Notes under the pieces: generated by a model | What the model was told of the DNA's origin: nothing | The model's input: the letters and a program-made list of their open reading frames with translations, nothing else | The model's database searches: none | Position numbers and translations under genes: made by a program | Part shown: one piece after another, positions 48,793-59,661 of the stretch | Position numbering within the stretch: the first letter of the stretch is position 1 | Layout: each line of letters begins with the position of its first letter | Assembly: GCA_954871525.1 (NCBI GenBank) | Contig: OX940864.1 | Span: 20,516,001-20,580,000 of the forward strand | Direction: 5' to 3' | Source of the DNA: Parietaria judaica | Lineage: Eukaryota > Streptophyta > Magnoliopsida > Rosales > Urticaceae | DNA length: 64,000 bases

Positions 48793-49783
48793 GGGTAAAC
48801 TGCGGCTAATGTACCCAATGTTTGATCGGCTGCGGATTATGTATTCAATGATTATTTTTGACGGCTAATGTACCCAAACTTGATTCCGTTAGATTTTTTT
48901 GTGTTTTCCGTTACTTTACCGTCAGCAGGTGATTCCTCCTCTATATGTACAGTTTTCATATTTTTGGCATAACTCACTCATTTTTTGTCCATATTTTATG
49001 TACGACCTACGGTTGGAAAGATAATAGATATATCTACAACTTTGGTGTTATAAGTTTTGTTAAAAAAGTTAAAAAAAAAAACGAAATTTCAATTACAACG
49101 CAAAATTAGACATTAGTGTAATGCAAAATATTTGTTTCGAGCAAACTTTAATATACTTAATGACTTTTTCTGATAAAATGTAAAACTAAAACGTTGTAGA
49201 TAAATCTTTTATCTTTCCAACGGTAGTTTATTTATAAATTTTGGATAAAAAAATGAGTAAGTTATGCCAAAAATACGAAAGATTTTTTCACTTTACAGCT
49301 TTCATATTTTTGGCATAACTAACTCATTTTTTATCCAAAATTTATAAATAAACTACCGTTGGAAAGATACAAGATTTATCTACAACTTTGTGGTTTTACA
49401 TTTCATCATAAAAAGTCATTAAGTATATTAAAATTTTCTCAAACCAAATATTTTGCATTAAACTAATGTCCAGTTTGACGTTGTAATTGAAATTTCGTAT
49501 TTTTTTTTTAATTTTTTTTTACAAAACTTAAAACACTAAAGTTTTATATCCATCTCTTATCTTTCCAACTGTAGGTTGTGCATAAAATTTGGACAAAAAA
49601 TGAGTGAGTTATTTCAAAAATACGAAAAGTGTACATATAGAGGAGGAATCACTCGCTGACGGTCAAGTGACGGAAAACATGAAAAAATCTAACGGAATCA
49701 AGTTTGGGTACATTAGCCGTCAAAAATAAACATTCATAATCTACAGCCGATCAAACATTGGGTACATTAGCCGCAGTTTACCC
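48793..49783. mobile_element. Near-palindromic Mutator-like MITE, family C (~490 bp hairpin arms)
   Basis: It starts GGGTAAACTGCGGCTAATG and ends with the reverse complement CATTAGCCGCAGTTTACCC. The two halves are reverse complements over almost their full length, about 490 bases each, with scattered mismatches; the turn is near 49285-49290. Each arm repeats CGGCTAATGTACCCAA (about 48803 and 48871 on the left). Flanks TATAAAAAA and TATACAACA agree at 7 of 9 positions, so a decayed 9 bp target duplication is possible. There is no coding capacity. Confidence 0.8.
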
Positions 49784-51055
49784 TATACAACATTGGGTAC
49801 TTAGCCGTAGTACATAAGTAAGCGACGCACAAGATTTTAATGAAAGTTCATATTAATTGATCAGCTACGGACGCTATAACATTGTCTTTATTGAGCAAGT
49901 CAAACAACAAGCATGTCATAATCTTTTCCTAAAAAATAAGATGATGACGAGGCAATATTATGTCATTTTTTATAAAAATGAAATACAGGTTAAAAATAGA
50001 GATAATTGCAGAAAAATATCTTTTAAAAAAAGTAATACAGTATATAGCTTTTACGTGCGCTGATTAAAATCATAAAATAAGAGAGACACGTGAAAAAAAC
50101 TAATTGACAACACATGAAGGCATACCCATGTAAAGGATTTAACATGAATTAATAGAGATCGTCGAAAGACTCATTTACTTTCATATAATGATAAAAATAA
50201 TCATAATAATATATAATTTATATGCAAATAATATGCAATTATAAATTGTATTTTTCATTGGATGGGTCAGGCCCTTGGAGTAGGCGAGCAAAGCGGCGAC
50301 TTTTGACTCCCAAAATGTAATGCCTCTCACGTTTGCAGAAGCTGAGTTAAAGTTATTGAACCATGTAGCGGAATTTTATTTACTTATTGTTGTGAAATTG
50401 TTCCTTATTGTTATCATTGTTATCTTACAAGAATCCGTGAATTATTTCCGCTTAAGAGCTAGATAAAATCAGGACCGGCTTAATTACAGTAGGAAAAAAA
50501 ATAGACTATTAGATTTTTATTTATTTGTAGTGTGGAGAGGGACTAATAAAAATTCAATCCTCATAATTATTGATTACTTTGAAAATAGCTCTATTAATAT
50601 ATTGATCATAAAAATAGATTAAAACTATGATAAAAGTACGATACAACTAAACTTTTTTTTCTTCTTTTCATGGACGTGTTTCCCATTTTTTTGGAAAAAA
50701 AAAAACCTCGGTTTTCAAAGCCGGAACTGGAAACCTAACTTAAAATGGATTTAAAGTCGAATTTTCACCCTTTAAGTTTAGTCAAATCAATTTTATTGAT
50801 TCTCTTATTTGTTTGTTTTCACTTTTATTTTAGTTTTCAAAGCACGACCCTTCCATAGCGGCTTCCCTCTATTAGTTTTCCATAAAGCAATAAAGAAAAG
50901 AACAAAAAAATAAAAGAAAAAAGCAGTTTCTTTAATTTCTCCCTTAAAAAATCCTTTATTTTCTCACTTTTATATACATTTTCCACTTCGTCCATATTCT
51001 TTACGTACTGAAGCAACATAACCCATGACCCGAAACAATATGCACTATTGTGGGA
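49784..51055. other. Intergenic spacer
   Basis: Begins with a stray element end (ACATTGGGTACTTAGCCGTAG, about 49790-49810) like the neighbouring family C terminus. The rest is AT-rich with no gene recognised. Confidence 0.4.
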
Positions 51056-51118
51056 ATTGTATTCTCAAACTTATGAGGATATATTTCTAATTTAACTTGG
51101 GAATTAGAGATTTTTCCA

Positions 51119-51368
51119 ATACAAAAATAAAATAAATCCATATAAACACTTTTTGCCTACATATATAAACAGTTTTGTTCTTCAGACCATAGGTTTTTTG
51201 TTTTTTGTTTTTAAATAAAATAAATTCATATAAACACTTTTTGTCTATATATAAACAGTTTTGTTCTTCAGACCATAGGGTTTTTTTCAAAACAAAAATA
51301 AAATAAATCCATATAAACACTTTTTGCCTACAAATAAACAGTTTTTTTCTTCAGACCATAGGGTTTTG
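51119..51368. repeat. Minisatellite, three units of about 75-90 bp
   Basis: The words AAATAAAATAAAT(C/T)CATATAAACACTTTTTG, AAACAGTTTT and TTCTTCAGACCATAGG recur three times in direct orientation with unit-length differences in poly-T stretches. Translated frames repeat accordingly but are not protein-like. Confidence 0.85.
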
Positions 51369-51492
51369 GGTGGGTTAAGTTAACCATAGTCTTGAGTTAG
51401 AATATGATTTCGGGCATATTTTTGCAATTTATCAAACTCGGGTATTTTTCCGTTCAAACTTACTCTACCGGGCATACTTATTGAAGTTTCCC
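51360..51492. mobile_element. Single arm of an inverted-repeat element (family D)
   Basis: The sequence from about 51400 to CCC at 51492 (CAAACTCGGGTATTTTTCCG ... GGGCATACTTATTGAAGTTTCCC-type end) is the reverse-complement counterpart of the left arm of the element at 51531-51809. Its own left arm is not seen, so it is probably truncated. Confidence 0.55.
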
Positions 51493-51530
<38 letters not shown>

Positions 51531-51533
<3 letters not shown>

Positions 51534-51809
51534 AAACTTCAATTTGTGTGCCCGGTTGAATATGTATTTTTGGAAAAGTACCCGAGTTTGTTAAATTACA
51601 AAACTATGCCCCAAAAGTGTTTATGTAAAGACAAAAAATGTTTATGTAACATCAACAGTTTTTGGAGCATAGTTTTGTAATTTTAAAAGTGTTTTAAAAG
51701 TGTTTATGTAAAGACAAAAAGTGTGTTGGGGCATAATTTTGTAATTTAATAAAATGGGGTACTTTTTCAAAAATACATGTTCAACCGGGCACACAAATTG
51801 AAGTTTCCC
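51531..51809. mobile_element. Small inverted-repeat MITE (family D) in a (TA)n tract
   Basis: A 279 bp element starts GGGAAACTTCAATTTGTGTG and ends with the reverse complement CACACAAATTGAAGTTTCCC. It lies in TA-rich sequence on both sides, so a target duplication (TATATATA) cannot be told from the simple repeat. It has no coding capacity. Internal direct repeats GTGTTTATGTAAAGACAAAAA occur at about 51618 and 51700. Confidence 0.75.
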
Positions 51810-51838
51810 TATATATATCTATATATCCAATTTTATAA

Positions 51839-51876
<38 letters not shown>

Positions 51877-51921
51877 ATTCTCAAACTTATGAGGATATAT
51901 TTCTAATTTAACTTGGGAATT

Positions 51922-52241
51922 GGAATTTTCTATTTACAATCTTTTATTTATAAATGAATCTCTACATTATTATTTCTGCAGATTCACTATATGTACATAG
52001 CATTTAATTATTTTACTATCTGAATTATATTTATTGGAATTAGGGTTGTTTGCAATTTGAAAATAATAATTAACATGATTTGGGACGTACCGCAAAAATA
52101 AAACAAAAAAACACATGTATCATTTACAAGACGAAGATTTAACCGTACTGCTGTCATCTACGTAGAATGATAAGAACAAATCATTATTATATGATGACAA
52201 TCTTATAACAAAAGATACTATATAAATATGTAATATCAATG
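51922..52241. other. AT-rich intergenic spacer
   Basis: No gene or repeat boundary recognised. Confidence 0.5.
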
Positions 52242-52249
52242 ATTTATAT

Positions 52250-53019
52250 TAGGGGTGCAACCGGGTAGGGTACCCGGTTTTTTCGAGGTACCCGGTACCC
52301 GGTACCGGAATCCGGGTATCCTAAAATCGATACCCGGAACCGGTATCCGAAATCCGGGTACCCGGAAATCCGGGTACCCGGTTTCCGGGTATCTATATTT
52401 TGATACCCGGTACCGATACCCGGTACCCAGTTTTGGGAACCGGATCCGGGTACCCGGTTTTTACCCGGTACCCATTTTTAAAAAAAAAAATATATATATT
52501 ATTTAAAAATAAAAACATACATTCATCTTCAAAAAACTGCATAAAAAAAAATCCAGCGCATCAAGCATAAAAGAAAAAACAGTCCAAAATGCATAAAAAA
52601 TAGTCCCACGCATCAAGCATAAATAAAACATAGTCCCGCGCATCAAGCATAACATAATACCGCGCAAAAAAGAAAAGAAAAAAAACATAGTCTCAAGAAC
52701 CCTGAGAGTGAGAGAGGCAGAGATGGAGGGGGGGAGACTAAGTCACAAAAGGTTAATTACACGGAGTAGAAAGGGCCGAGCACAAACCCTAAAAATTTAA
52801 AATATCATAAAAAAATAAAAATAAAAATCGGGTAGTAAAACCGGGTACCGGGTACCCGGTTTTTTTATTTTTAATACCCGGTACCCGTATCCGGTTTTGA
52901 ATCCGGATACGGGTACCCGGAACCGGAATTCGGATACGGTTTCGGTTCCGGTTTTTAAATCCGGATACGGATTCGGTTCCGGATAATTACCCGGTTTCCG
53001 GGTATTATTTGCACCCCTA
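52250..53019. mobile_element. hAT-like non-autonomous element rich in GGTACC/CCGG palindromes
   Basis: Termini TAGGGGTGCAA...TTGCACCCCTA; the 8 bp target duplication is ATTTATAT (52242-52249) / ATTTATAC (53020-53027), with one mismatch. Both subterminal regions (about 52255-52480 and 52830-53005) are packed with variants of CCGGGTACCCGG and ATCCGG in both orientations. The middle is AT-rich with a repeated GCGCATCAAGCATAA unit (about 52555-52655). No transposase is present. Confidence 0.85.
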
Positions 53020-55026
53020 ATTTATATACATGTATATATAGCATATTATATGATTTTAAATTATGCAATCATCGGAGGCTAAGCATTGTTAATTCCCTGA
53101 AGTTCAAGCAGATTTCCTTGCCGTTTTATTATCTCAGAGTTCCTTTATTTAAGGGCGCTCCAAGGAAAAAAAAGGTTGCAGCCTGTGGCCGATAAAATCT
53201 TGAGTAAGTTTGCTAGTTGGAAGTGCTCCACTTTGTCTTTGGCGGGTAGGATCACTCTTTTTAACTCGGCGATACAAAGTTCTTTTCTCCATTCTTTCTC
53301 GATTTATGCTTAGCCAAAAAGTCTCTTATCGAAATTGGAAAAATCTGTGAGGAATTTTATTTGGTCGGGATCTATTGTTAGAAGAAAATTGGTTATTGTG
53401 CCCTGAAATATTTGTTGTTTATCCATTTCAGATGGTGGCATTGGAGTGAAAAATTTGAGTGCCCTGAATAAGGCCATGCTTGGAAAGTTTTCTTGGCATT
53501 TCATCAATTCGAATTCCTTCCCTTTGAGTTTGATAAAAAACAAGATCTTTAATACAAATGACTAGCTGAAAACTAACGTTATTTCCTCCTCTATTTGGCG
53601 TTCGTTAAGACTTTGTTTCTCTTTGGTTGCAGACAATATTTTCTGGTTGATTAAAGAACATTCAAATAAGAACTTTTGGCTTGATAATTGGTTGTATCCT
53701 TGTGTAGACGATAGAGAAAATATTCCTTTACAAAACCGAAGCAATCTCACGACTAAAATATATGATTATCGAGTTGATGATTGTTGAAATTTGCCTCCTA
53801 ATTTGTCGACGGCAGTCTCCGATGATATTAATAAGTACATATTTATCAAGGAAGCGAATGATATGTGTGTTTGGCACCCCAGTAAGGATGGTAAGTTTTC
53901 TGTGAAATCGATCTACAATATGTTTTGTTCTAAATATAATCTGTTCCATCAGTGGCAGAAGTTTTTATGGAAGGAATTTCTTCCACCTTCGAGGTCTATT
54001 ACTTGTTGGAGGGCTTTGTTAGATTTTCTTCCGACAGAGCTCACTTTACAGAAAAAAGGATTCTCTTTAGCCTCCATGTGTCGTTTGTGCAACAATCAGG
54101 TGGAGGATTCTAACCATATCTTTGTTCACTGTGACTTTGTGGCCTCGGTTTGGACCGCGATTTATAGTATTTTTCTTAAACTTATTAATAGAGGAGGGTC
54201 TCTAGCCTTGTTGCTCTCAGACGCCGCCTCTATTAATCTGAACCCCAAGTTTTTTGGCTTTGGAATACTGCGATTATCTCGACAATTTGGCTAATTTGGC
54301 ATACGAGAAATGCATGTTTGTTTGATGATGCGATTCCTAACATTCACATTTTTTTGAGGCATGTCTGGTGACTTATTAAGGAAGCAAGTTTCTTCAAATT
54401 GGGGACTGGAAGCACTTTGGAGGATCTCAGAATTCTGAAGACTTTCGGGATTAACATTCATCCCAGAGAAGCTCTGAAAATCATTCCTGTTATATGGCGT
54501 TTTCCTCCTACAACGTGGTTAAAATGCAAAACTGACGGTTCTTCTATGGGTACTCCGGGAGTGGCAGGAGCTGGAGGCAGTTTTAGAACTTGTCGTGGAT
54601 TTCCTCATGGCTCGTTCTCTTTTCACATTGACTCCGCTTTTTCTTATGAAGCTGAAGTAATGGCTGCAGTATTTGCAGTTGAAAAAGCGATGGAATTTCG
54701 TTGGGAGAACCTATGGCTCGAGTTCTACATATGTAGTTCAACTTTTTCAGAAGAAATCGAGTTTGGTTCCTTGGAGGTTACGTGCCCGCTGGTCCAAATG
54801 CATCCGCTTTGTGGAAGTCATCAACTTCAGAGTATCTCATATCTTTCGGGAAGGAAACAGAGTAGCCGATGCATTAGTTAGTTTTGGAGCTCAAATTTGG
54901 GTAATCATTGGTGGCATTCACACCCGGATTTTACTTCGTCTTTTGTAAACGATGGCATTTGTTCGAGAGAGAACTTTATATTTAGATAGTTCTCTTTTGT
55001 TTTGATTTGGGGTGTAATTTTTGACA

Positions 55027-57264
55027 CACTACTACAAAACCGGGTTTCAACCATGGTTAAAAACCATGGTTGAAAATTTTCAACCATGGTAGAATCCAGC
55101 ATGGTAGCAAGTTCCAACCACGGAATAATTTCCATGGTTGAGAATAAGTTCCTACAACGGAATTTTCTGTGGTTCGAACGCAAACACGCCGCGGCGTTAA
55201 ATCGAACAGGCCGCGGCTAGAAACGTATGAACAACGCAATTTTCCGTGGTTCGAAACTAAACACGCCGCGGCGTGAAATAAAACAGGCCGCGGCTAGAAA
55301 TGAATGAACAACGTAATATTTCCGTAGTTGGTTTTGATGTCAGAGACAACAACACGCCGCGGCTTTGTGTATTGACGCCACGGCTTTGAACGCAAACACG
55401 CCGCGGCGTTAAATCAAACAGGCCGCGGCTAGAAACGAATGAACAACGTTATATTTCCGTAGTTGGTTTTGATGTCTAAGACATAAACACGCCGCGACGT
55501 TGTGTATTGACGCCACGGCATGACCTAACCACGCTGCGGCATGTATTTACAAGCCGAGGCTTATTTTACGCATTTCGTCACTTTCAAACGCCTCGGCCGT
55601 AAAATTTCGGGTTCCGAGGTACTCATTAATGATTCGAGGATTGATCTCAAATCGAGTACCCCGAACACTGACATACCCGATTGCTGACTCATCGGGAAGA
55701 GCTGCATAGAATTCGTGCACCAACACACTCCTCGCCTTGATCTTTGGTTGGAGTACGAAATTCTGCCAACCGCGCTGTATGATGCTCTCATTGAGAGCTT
55801 CGCCGATTCACCCATATATGAAATCGGGAATTTGGCGAATCCCCGCTCTGGGCATATTTTCCGCGTGCTAATTTGTAGAAATCGTTTCTTCGCCGCTTCG
55901 GTGTTGAAGTTCGGTATTTCAACGGGAGGTGGTGGATCAACTGGTAGATCCTCCAGGACCTCTGCCTGGGCTCGGCTCCCAGATCCGGATCGAACCACTA
56001 AATATCCACGTGCTCATTTTCTTTGGGGTGCCATTGAAATCTATAAAAAGATAACGTCACATATTAAATTATTAATTTCAAGCAAAAAAACTAATCAATA
56101 TAACTAATTTCAATTCCCTAACACCTAATTATTACAAAACTAATTTCAAAACCGAATTTCAATACGCAATTTCAAAACTAATCCAAATTTTTAAAACGCA
56201 ATTTCAATACGCAAACCTAATTTTAAAACGCAATTTCAATACCCAAAACTAAATTTCATTACGCAAAACCTAAATTCAATATCCAATTAATTTCAAAAAC
56301 TAATTACAAAATCTAATTTCAAAACCTAATTACAAAATCTAATTTCAAAACCTAATTTCATCTCACAAAACCAATACCTAATTTCAAAACCTAATCTAAT
56401 TTCAAAACCTAATTTCATCTCACAAAACCAATACCATGAACCTAATACAAATAATTTTCAAGTATTGATTCGAATAATTAAAAAAAAAACGAAAAAAATG
56501 CTATAAAAATCAAGCTTGAAATCGATACTAACATTGAGAGGCGACGGCGGCGAATCGACGGCGAGAAGCGTGTTGCTGCGAATCGACGGCGAGAAAGAGA
56601 GCGACGGCGACGGCGAAGGCGGGAGCGACGGCGAGGACCAGAGCGAGGGCGAGGGCGGGAGCGACGACGAAGGGTTAGGAGTCGAGGGCGAGGTCGAAGG
56701 CGAAGGGGAGAGGCGAGGTTCGACGGCGTAATGAGAAACTGAGATGTTAGGGTTAAGTATACGATACACGCCGCGGTTTGTTATAAATGATGCCGTGGCG
56801 TGTTACTAAAAACGCAATGCCGTGGCGTATTTCAAGACACGCCGCGGCATACTAGGATTTTTACTGCGGGTTATGATCTGAGGTACGCCGCGGCATGTTA
56901 TAAATGATGCCGTGGCGTGTCACTTAAAACGCAATGCCGTGGCGTATTTAAATCAACGCTGCGGCCTACTAGGTTTAAATATATATTTATGAACAACGGT
57001 TTAAAAAGTGTCGTTGTGTACTACCCGTGCCGCGGCATCATTTATCTGCCGCGGCGTATCAACATCACTACGACACATTTTCAACAACGGAATATATTTC
57101 TGTAGTAAATCTAAGAGCATGCCGCGGCGTTATATGTCCTGCCGCGGCGTGACTCGATTTTCAACCATGAAAAAAAAATTCCATGGTAGATACTTGGATT
57201 TCGACCATGGAAAAAAAATTCCGTGGTTGAAACACCGTGGTAGGATCAACAATTTGTACTAGTG
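55027..57264. mobile_element. Non-autonomous CACTA element inserted in the LINE
   Basis: It starts CACTACTACAAAACCGGG and ends TTTGTACTAGTG; the 3 bp duplication ACA flanks it (55024-55026 and 57265-57267), as CACTA elements make. Subterminal regions carry multiple CAACCATGG / CCATGGTTG words in both orientations, typical of transposase-binding repeats. Inside are GCCGCGGC palindrome arrays (about 55185-55560 and 56760-57150), a decayed coding fragment, a low-complexity AAACCTAATTTC-type stretch (about 56110-56450) and a GCGACGGCGA-rich stretch (56530-56735). No transposase is seen. Confidence 0.88.
55561..55998 (-). pseudogene. Fragment of a plant transposon-associated protein inside the CACTA element
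   Basis: The minus-strand frame contains NTEAAKKRFLQIST and PERGFAKFP, resembling the conserved N-terminal part of a large family of plant transposon/retrotransposon-associated proteins. Beyond about 55830 the expected family sequence continues in a different frame, so it is frameshifted and truncated. It is probably cargo or a relic of the parent element. Family naming is from memory; function is unknown. Confidence 0.45.
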
Positions 57265-57401
57265 ACATTTTCATTTATATTATTCCGAGCCCCGCTTCTT
57301 TCTTGTTTCTTGGGTGCTAACATAGTTGGGATTCGAGTTCACTTAGCGAGATTTCGGGCCTCCATCTTTAATTAAAAAAAAAAATATATATCATATGATT
57401 T

Positions 57402-59143
57402 ATTGTATGTAACTTTTATAGTATATATAGTTGTTAATATTTCTAATACATATTACAAGAAGCAAAATTTTCGACTGCACGATTTTAAGTCGCTCCAACC
57501 ATATTAATTTTTCTAAAAAAATCAACCTTTTATTCATAATTTTAGAACTTTATTTATGCTACCGGCCCTCTAGTTTCATTTTTGACATAATTTATGATAT
57601 ATTTTTTAAAAACCAAAATATTACTATAGTCAATTTTAGGGGTTTTAATTTTTGTAAGAAATAGAAAAATGTAAGGTAGTATTGTCCAATTACACTTAGA
57701 CGGTATAATACAGTTATTTTTTATCGAGGGTATATTTTTATGAGAAATGTTATAAAAAAATAAAAATAAAATCGAGGGTATATTTTTATGAAAAATAGAA
57801 TAAAAGGCATATAATCTATAATCTATATTAATAAAAACTAGCGTGTTTTACATAACATTACCCATCGTATGATATGAACTCTTCTACGACTGTAAAAAGT
57901 TAAGACATTGTTTCATGCACGACCTTTTTTCTAATAACAAACTTTTTGTTATGATCTTATTATGTAAATAACTAGTCATATCTAAATAAATTTTTATAAC
58001 AAAAATGATGATCGCGACACTAGCTCCCATATAACTTTGGTATCAAACAACTAATCATATTTAAATAATATATTTCTATATATATGTATGTTATATCACT
58101 TGACAAATTTCAAAGGATGATTAGAATATATGTTGATAGCAATGCAACATAAAAGCTTCGAGTGTGCAATATAGAGTTTATCGACACTTGTATATAATTT
58201 GTGTGTGTGTGGTTACATTTGGCTGCATGACAAATCAAGTTGACCTTGCTTAAATGATTTGCACGATCAAAGAGAGAATGTACACGTAATATTGTGTACG
58301 TATACAATTGAATATATCACATCTCGAAAAAGGAAGAAGAAAATAAAAAGAAGCCTTAGAACGACAAAATATTTTATAAAATGCCCGAATGTACACATGG
58401 GCTTGTCCTTATCAATTTTGCAATTATGTAGAAATCATAGTAACACAACGTAAGACATTGACATGATTAGACTAAACCCTAATTTATTTGTATTCGTAAA
58501 AACACGTTGATAAACTTTAGATACTCTAAGGAAACGAAATATAATATTTAGATTCATGCATGAACAGGAAATAAAGTTGTTTATGCACTTGGTAGATCTG
58601 GTTTATAATTTGAGTTATCATAGGGGGTCTTTACATATTGATTTTACTTCGTCTTTTTTTCTTAATGATATATGCATGTGCTCGAGAAAACGGTAGACTT
58701 ATTAGTTTTTTTCATATCATCGGTGATTATCCACCCCTACCAAATGTTCCGTTTCAACAACCACTGTCACCAGCGGCAAGCCAGCAACAACTGAAAGCAG
58801 AGGACAGCCAGACTAGTACACTGAAACCTTGTGATATAAATTTGTTTGTAATTTTAAATACTTTTGTGTGTATTTCCGACTGTTTTGTGTTTTATTGTTA
58901 ATGAAGTAGAACTTTTTTTTTTTTTGTCTTTTTTATCATTTATTATTAGTCATTCAGTAATATATAATTTAACGTAAATATATAGTTAAATAAAAAATAT
59001 TACATTAAATAATAAGTTAGTATTTCTTCAAAAATAATTTTTTCTATGGAAAAAATAGCGAGGACAGTCGTCGCTTTAGCTCGGGTCATTCGACATCCGG
59101 CGCACTATTTGGCAAAGACAAAGTCGTCTATGAAACTGAAGAT

Positions 59144-59175
<32 letters not shown>

Positions 59176-59661
59176 AAACCCGAAGATTAAATAAAAAAAT
59201 ATGTCATCGCTATAAGCTACCTATTGCTATATATGTTATAGCAACGACAATACAGCTTTTAACGAAAATTTTCATCGTCACTGCTAAAACCTTGAAATCT
59301 TGTGGTGAGTTCCTATTTTTTTTTTTCTTTTTCTTTAAGTGTGAATCTAGCTAGTAAGAATTTGGTGTATTTTAAAGAATTTTGAGCTCGAACTTTTACT
59401 TTATAAAAGATTCAAACGTGAGCATTAGTAGTGGAGAGAATTTGCAACCACATGCTAAATGAACATGACAAGAAAAAGAGAACACACTGATCATTCACAT
59501 GCATATATTTTCAGTGGTTGCTCAAAATCCACTCATGAATTGTCATAGGTATATATATATATAGTGTCAAAATCAACCAAAAACACAAGTCCATGGCAAT
59601 ACTTAATGAAAAGGAGAGGACATGAAGAGAACCAAACCTTTGTAATTTGTTGAGTGTTTCA
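57402..59661. other. AT-rich intergenic DNA
   Basis: No gene seen. (AT)n at 59143-59168. A short stretch at about 58638-58700 shares ATTTTACTTCGTCTTTT with the LINE 3' region at about 54925, so a small LINE fragment may be present. A sequence near 59280-59305 (AAATCTTGTGGTG) resembles a CACTA 3' end, but no partner was found. Confidence 0.4.

Larger units (their letters stand above)
51056..51921. repeat. 50 bp direct repeats bracketing a composite repeat block
   Basis: Identical 50-base segments at 51056-51105 and 51872-51921 (ATTGTATTCTCAAACTTATG ... ACTTGGGAATT) bracket about 770 bases. The bracketed block holds a three-unit minisatellite, an element half and a complete small inverted-repeat element. 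A local duplication or a mobile-element event could have produced it. Confidence 0.75.
53057..57392 (+). pseudogene. 5'-truncated LINE (L1-type) retrotransposon, decayed, interrupted by CACTA
   Basis: Coding remnants run on the + strand in several frames. At about 53070-53540 is the end of the reverse transcriptase (words like LPFYYLRVPL, LSLAGRITL and FIWSGS), broken by stops. At 53791-54294 is a zinc-binding zf-RVT domain (CRLCNNQVEDSNHIFVHC). At about 54510-54900 is an RNase H domain (LKCKTDGSSMG, YEAEVMAAVFAVEKAM and, in another frame, REGNRVADALVSFGA). A 3' segment resumes at 57268 after the CACTA element and ends in poly(A) near 57375. Flanks share ATATGATTT (53048-53056 and 57393-57401), a plausible target duplication. 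L1-type elements move by target-primed reverse transcription; this copy cannot. Confidence 0.85.

Noticed and set aside
51087..51320. Minus-strand open frame encoding a repeated Tyr/Phe-rich peptide
   Set aside because: The peptide repeat simply reflects the DNA minisatellite; unit lengths vary and there is no coding signature.
56458..56769. Overlapping open frames with Ser/Pro or Asp/Gly repeats
   Set aside because: They come from the GCGACGGCGA-rich low-complexity stretch inside the CACTA element and are open in several frames by composition.
57832..57862. Possible Helitron 5' end (TCTATATTAATAAAAACTAG)
   Set aside because: No CTRR 3' terminus with hairpin was found downstream and the sequence is common in AT-rich DNA.
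59280..59305. Possible CACTA 3' end (TCTTGTGGTG)
   Set aside because: No matching CACTA 5' end or 3 bp duplication could be found upstream.
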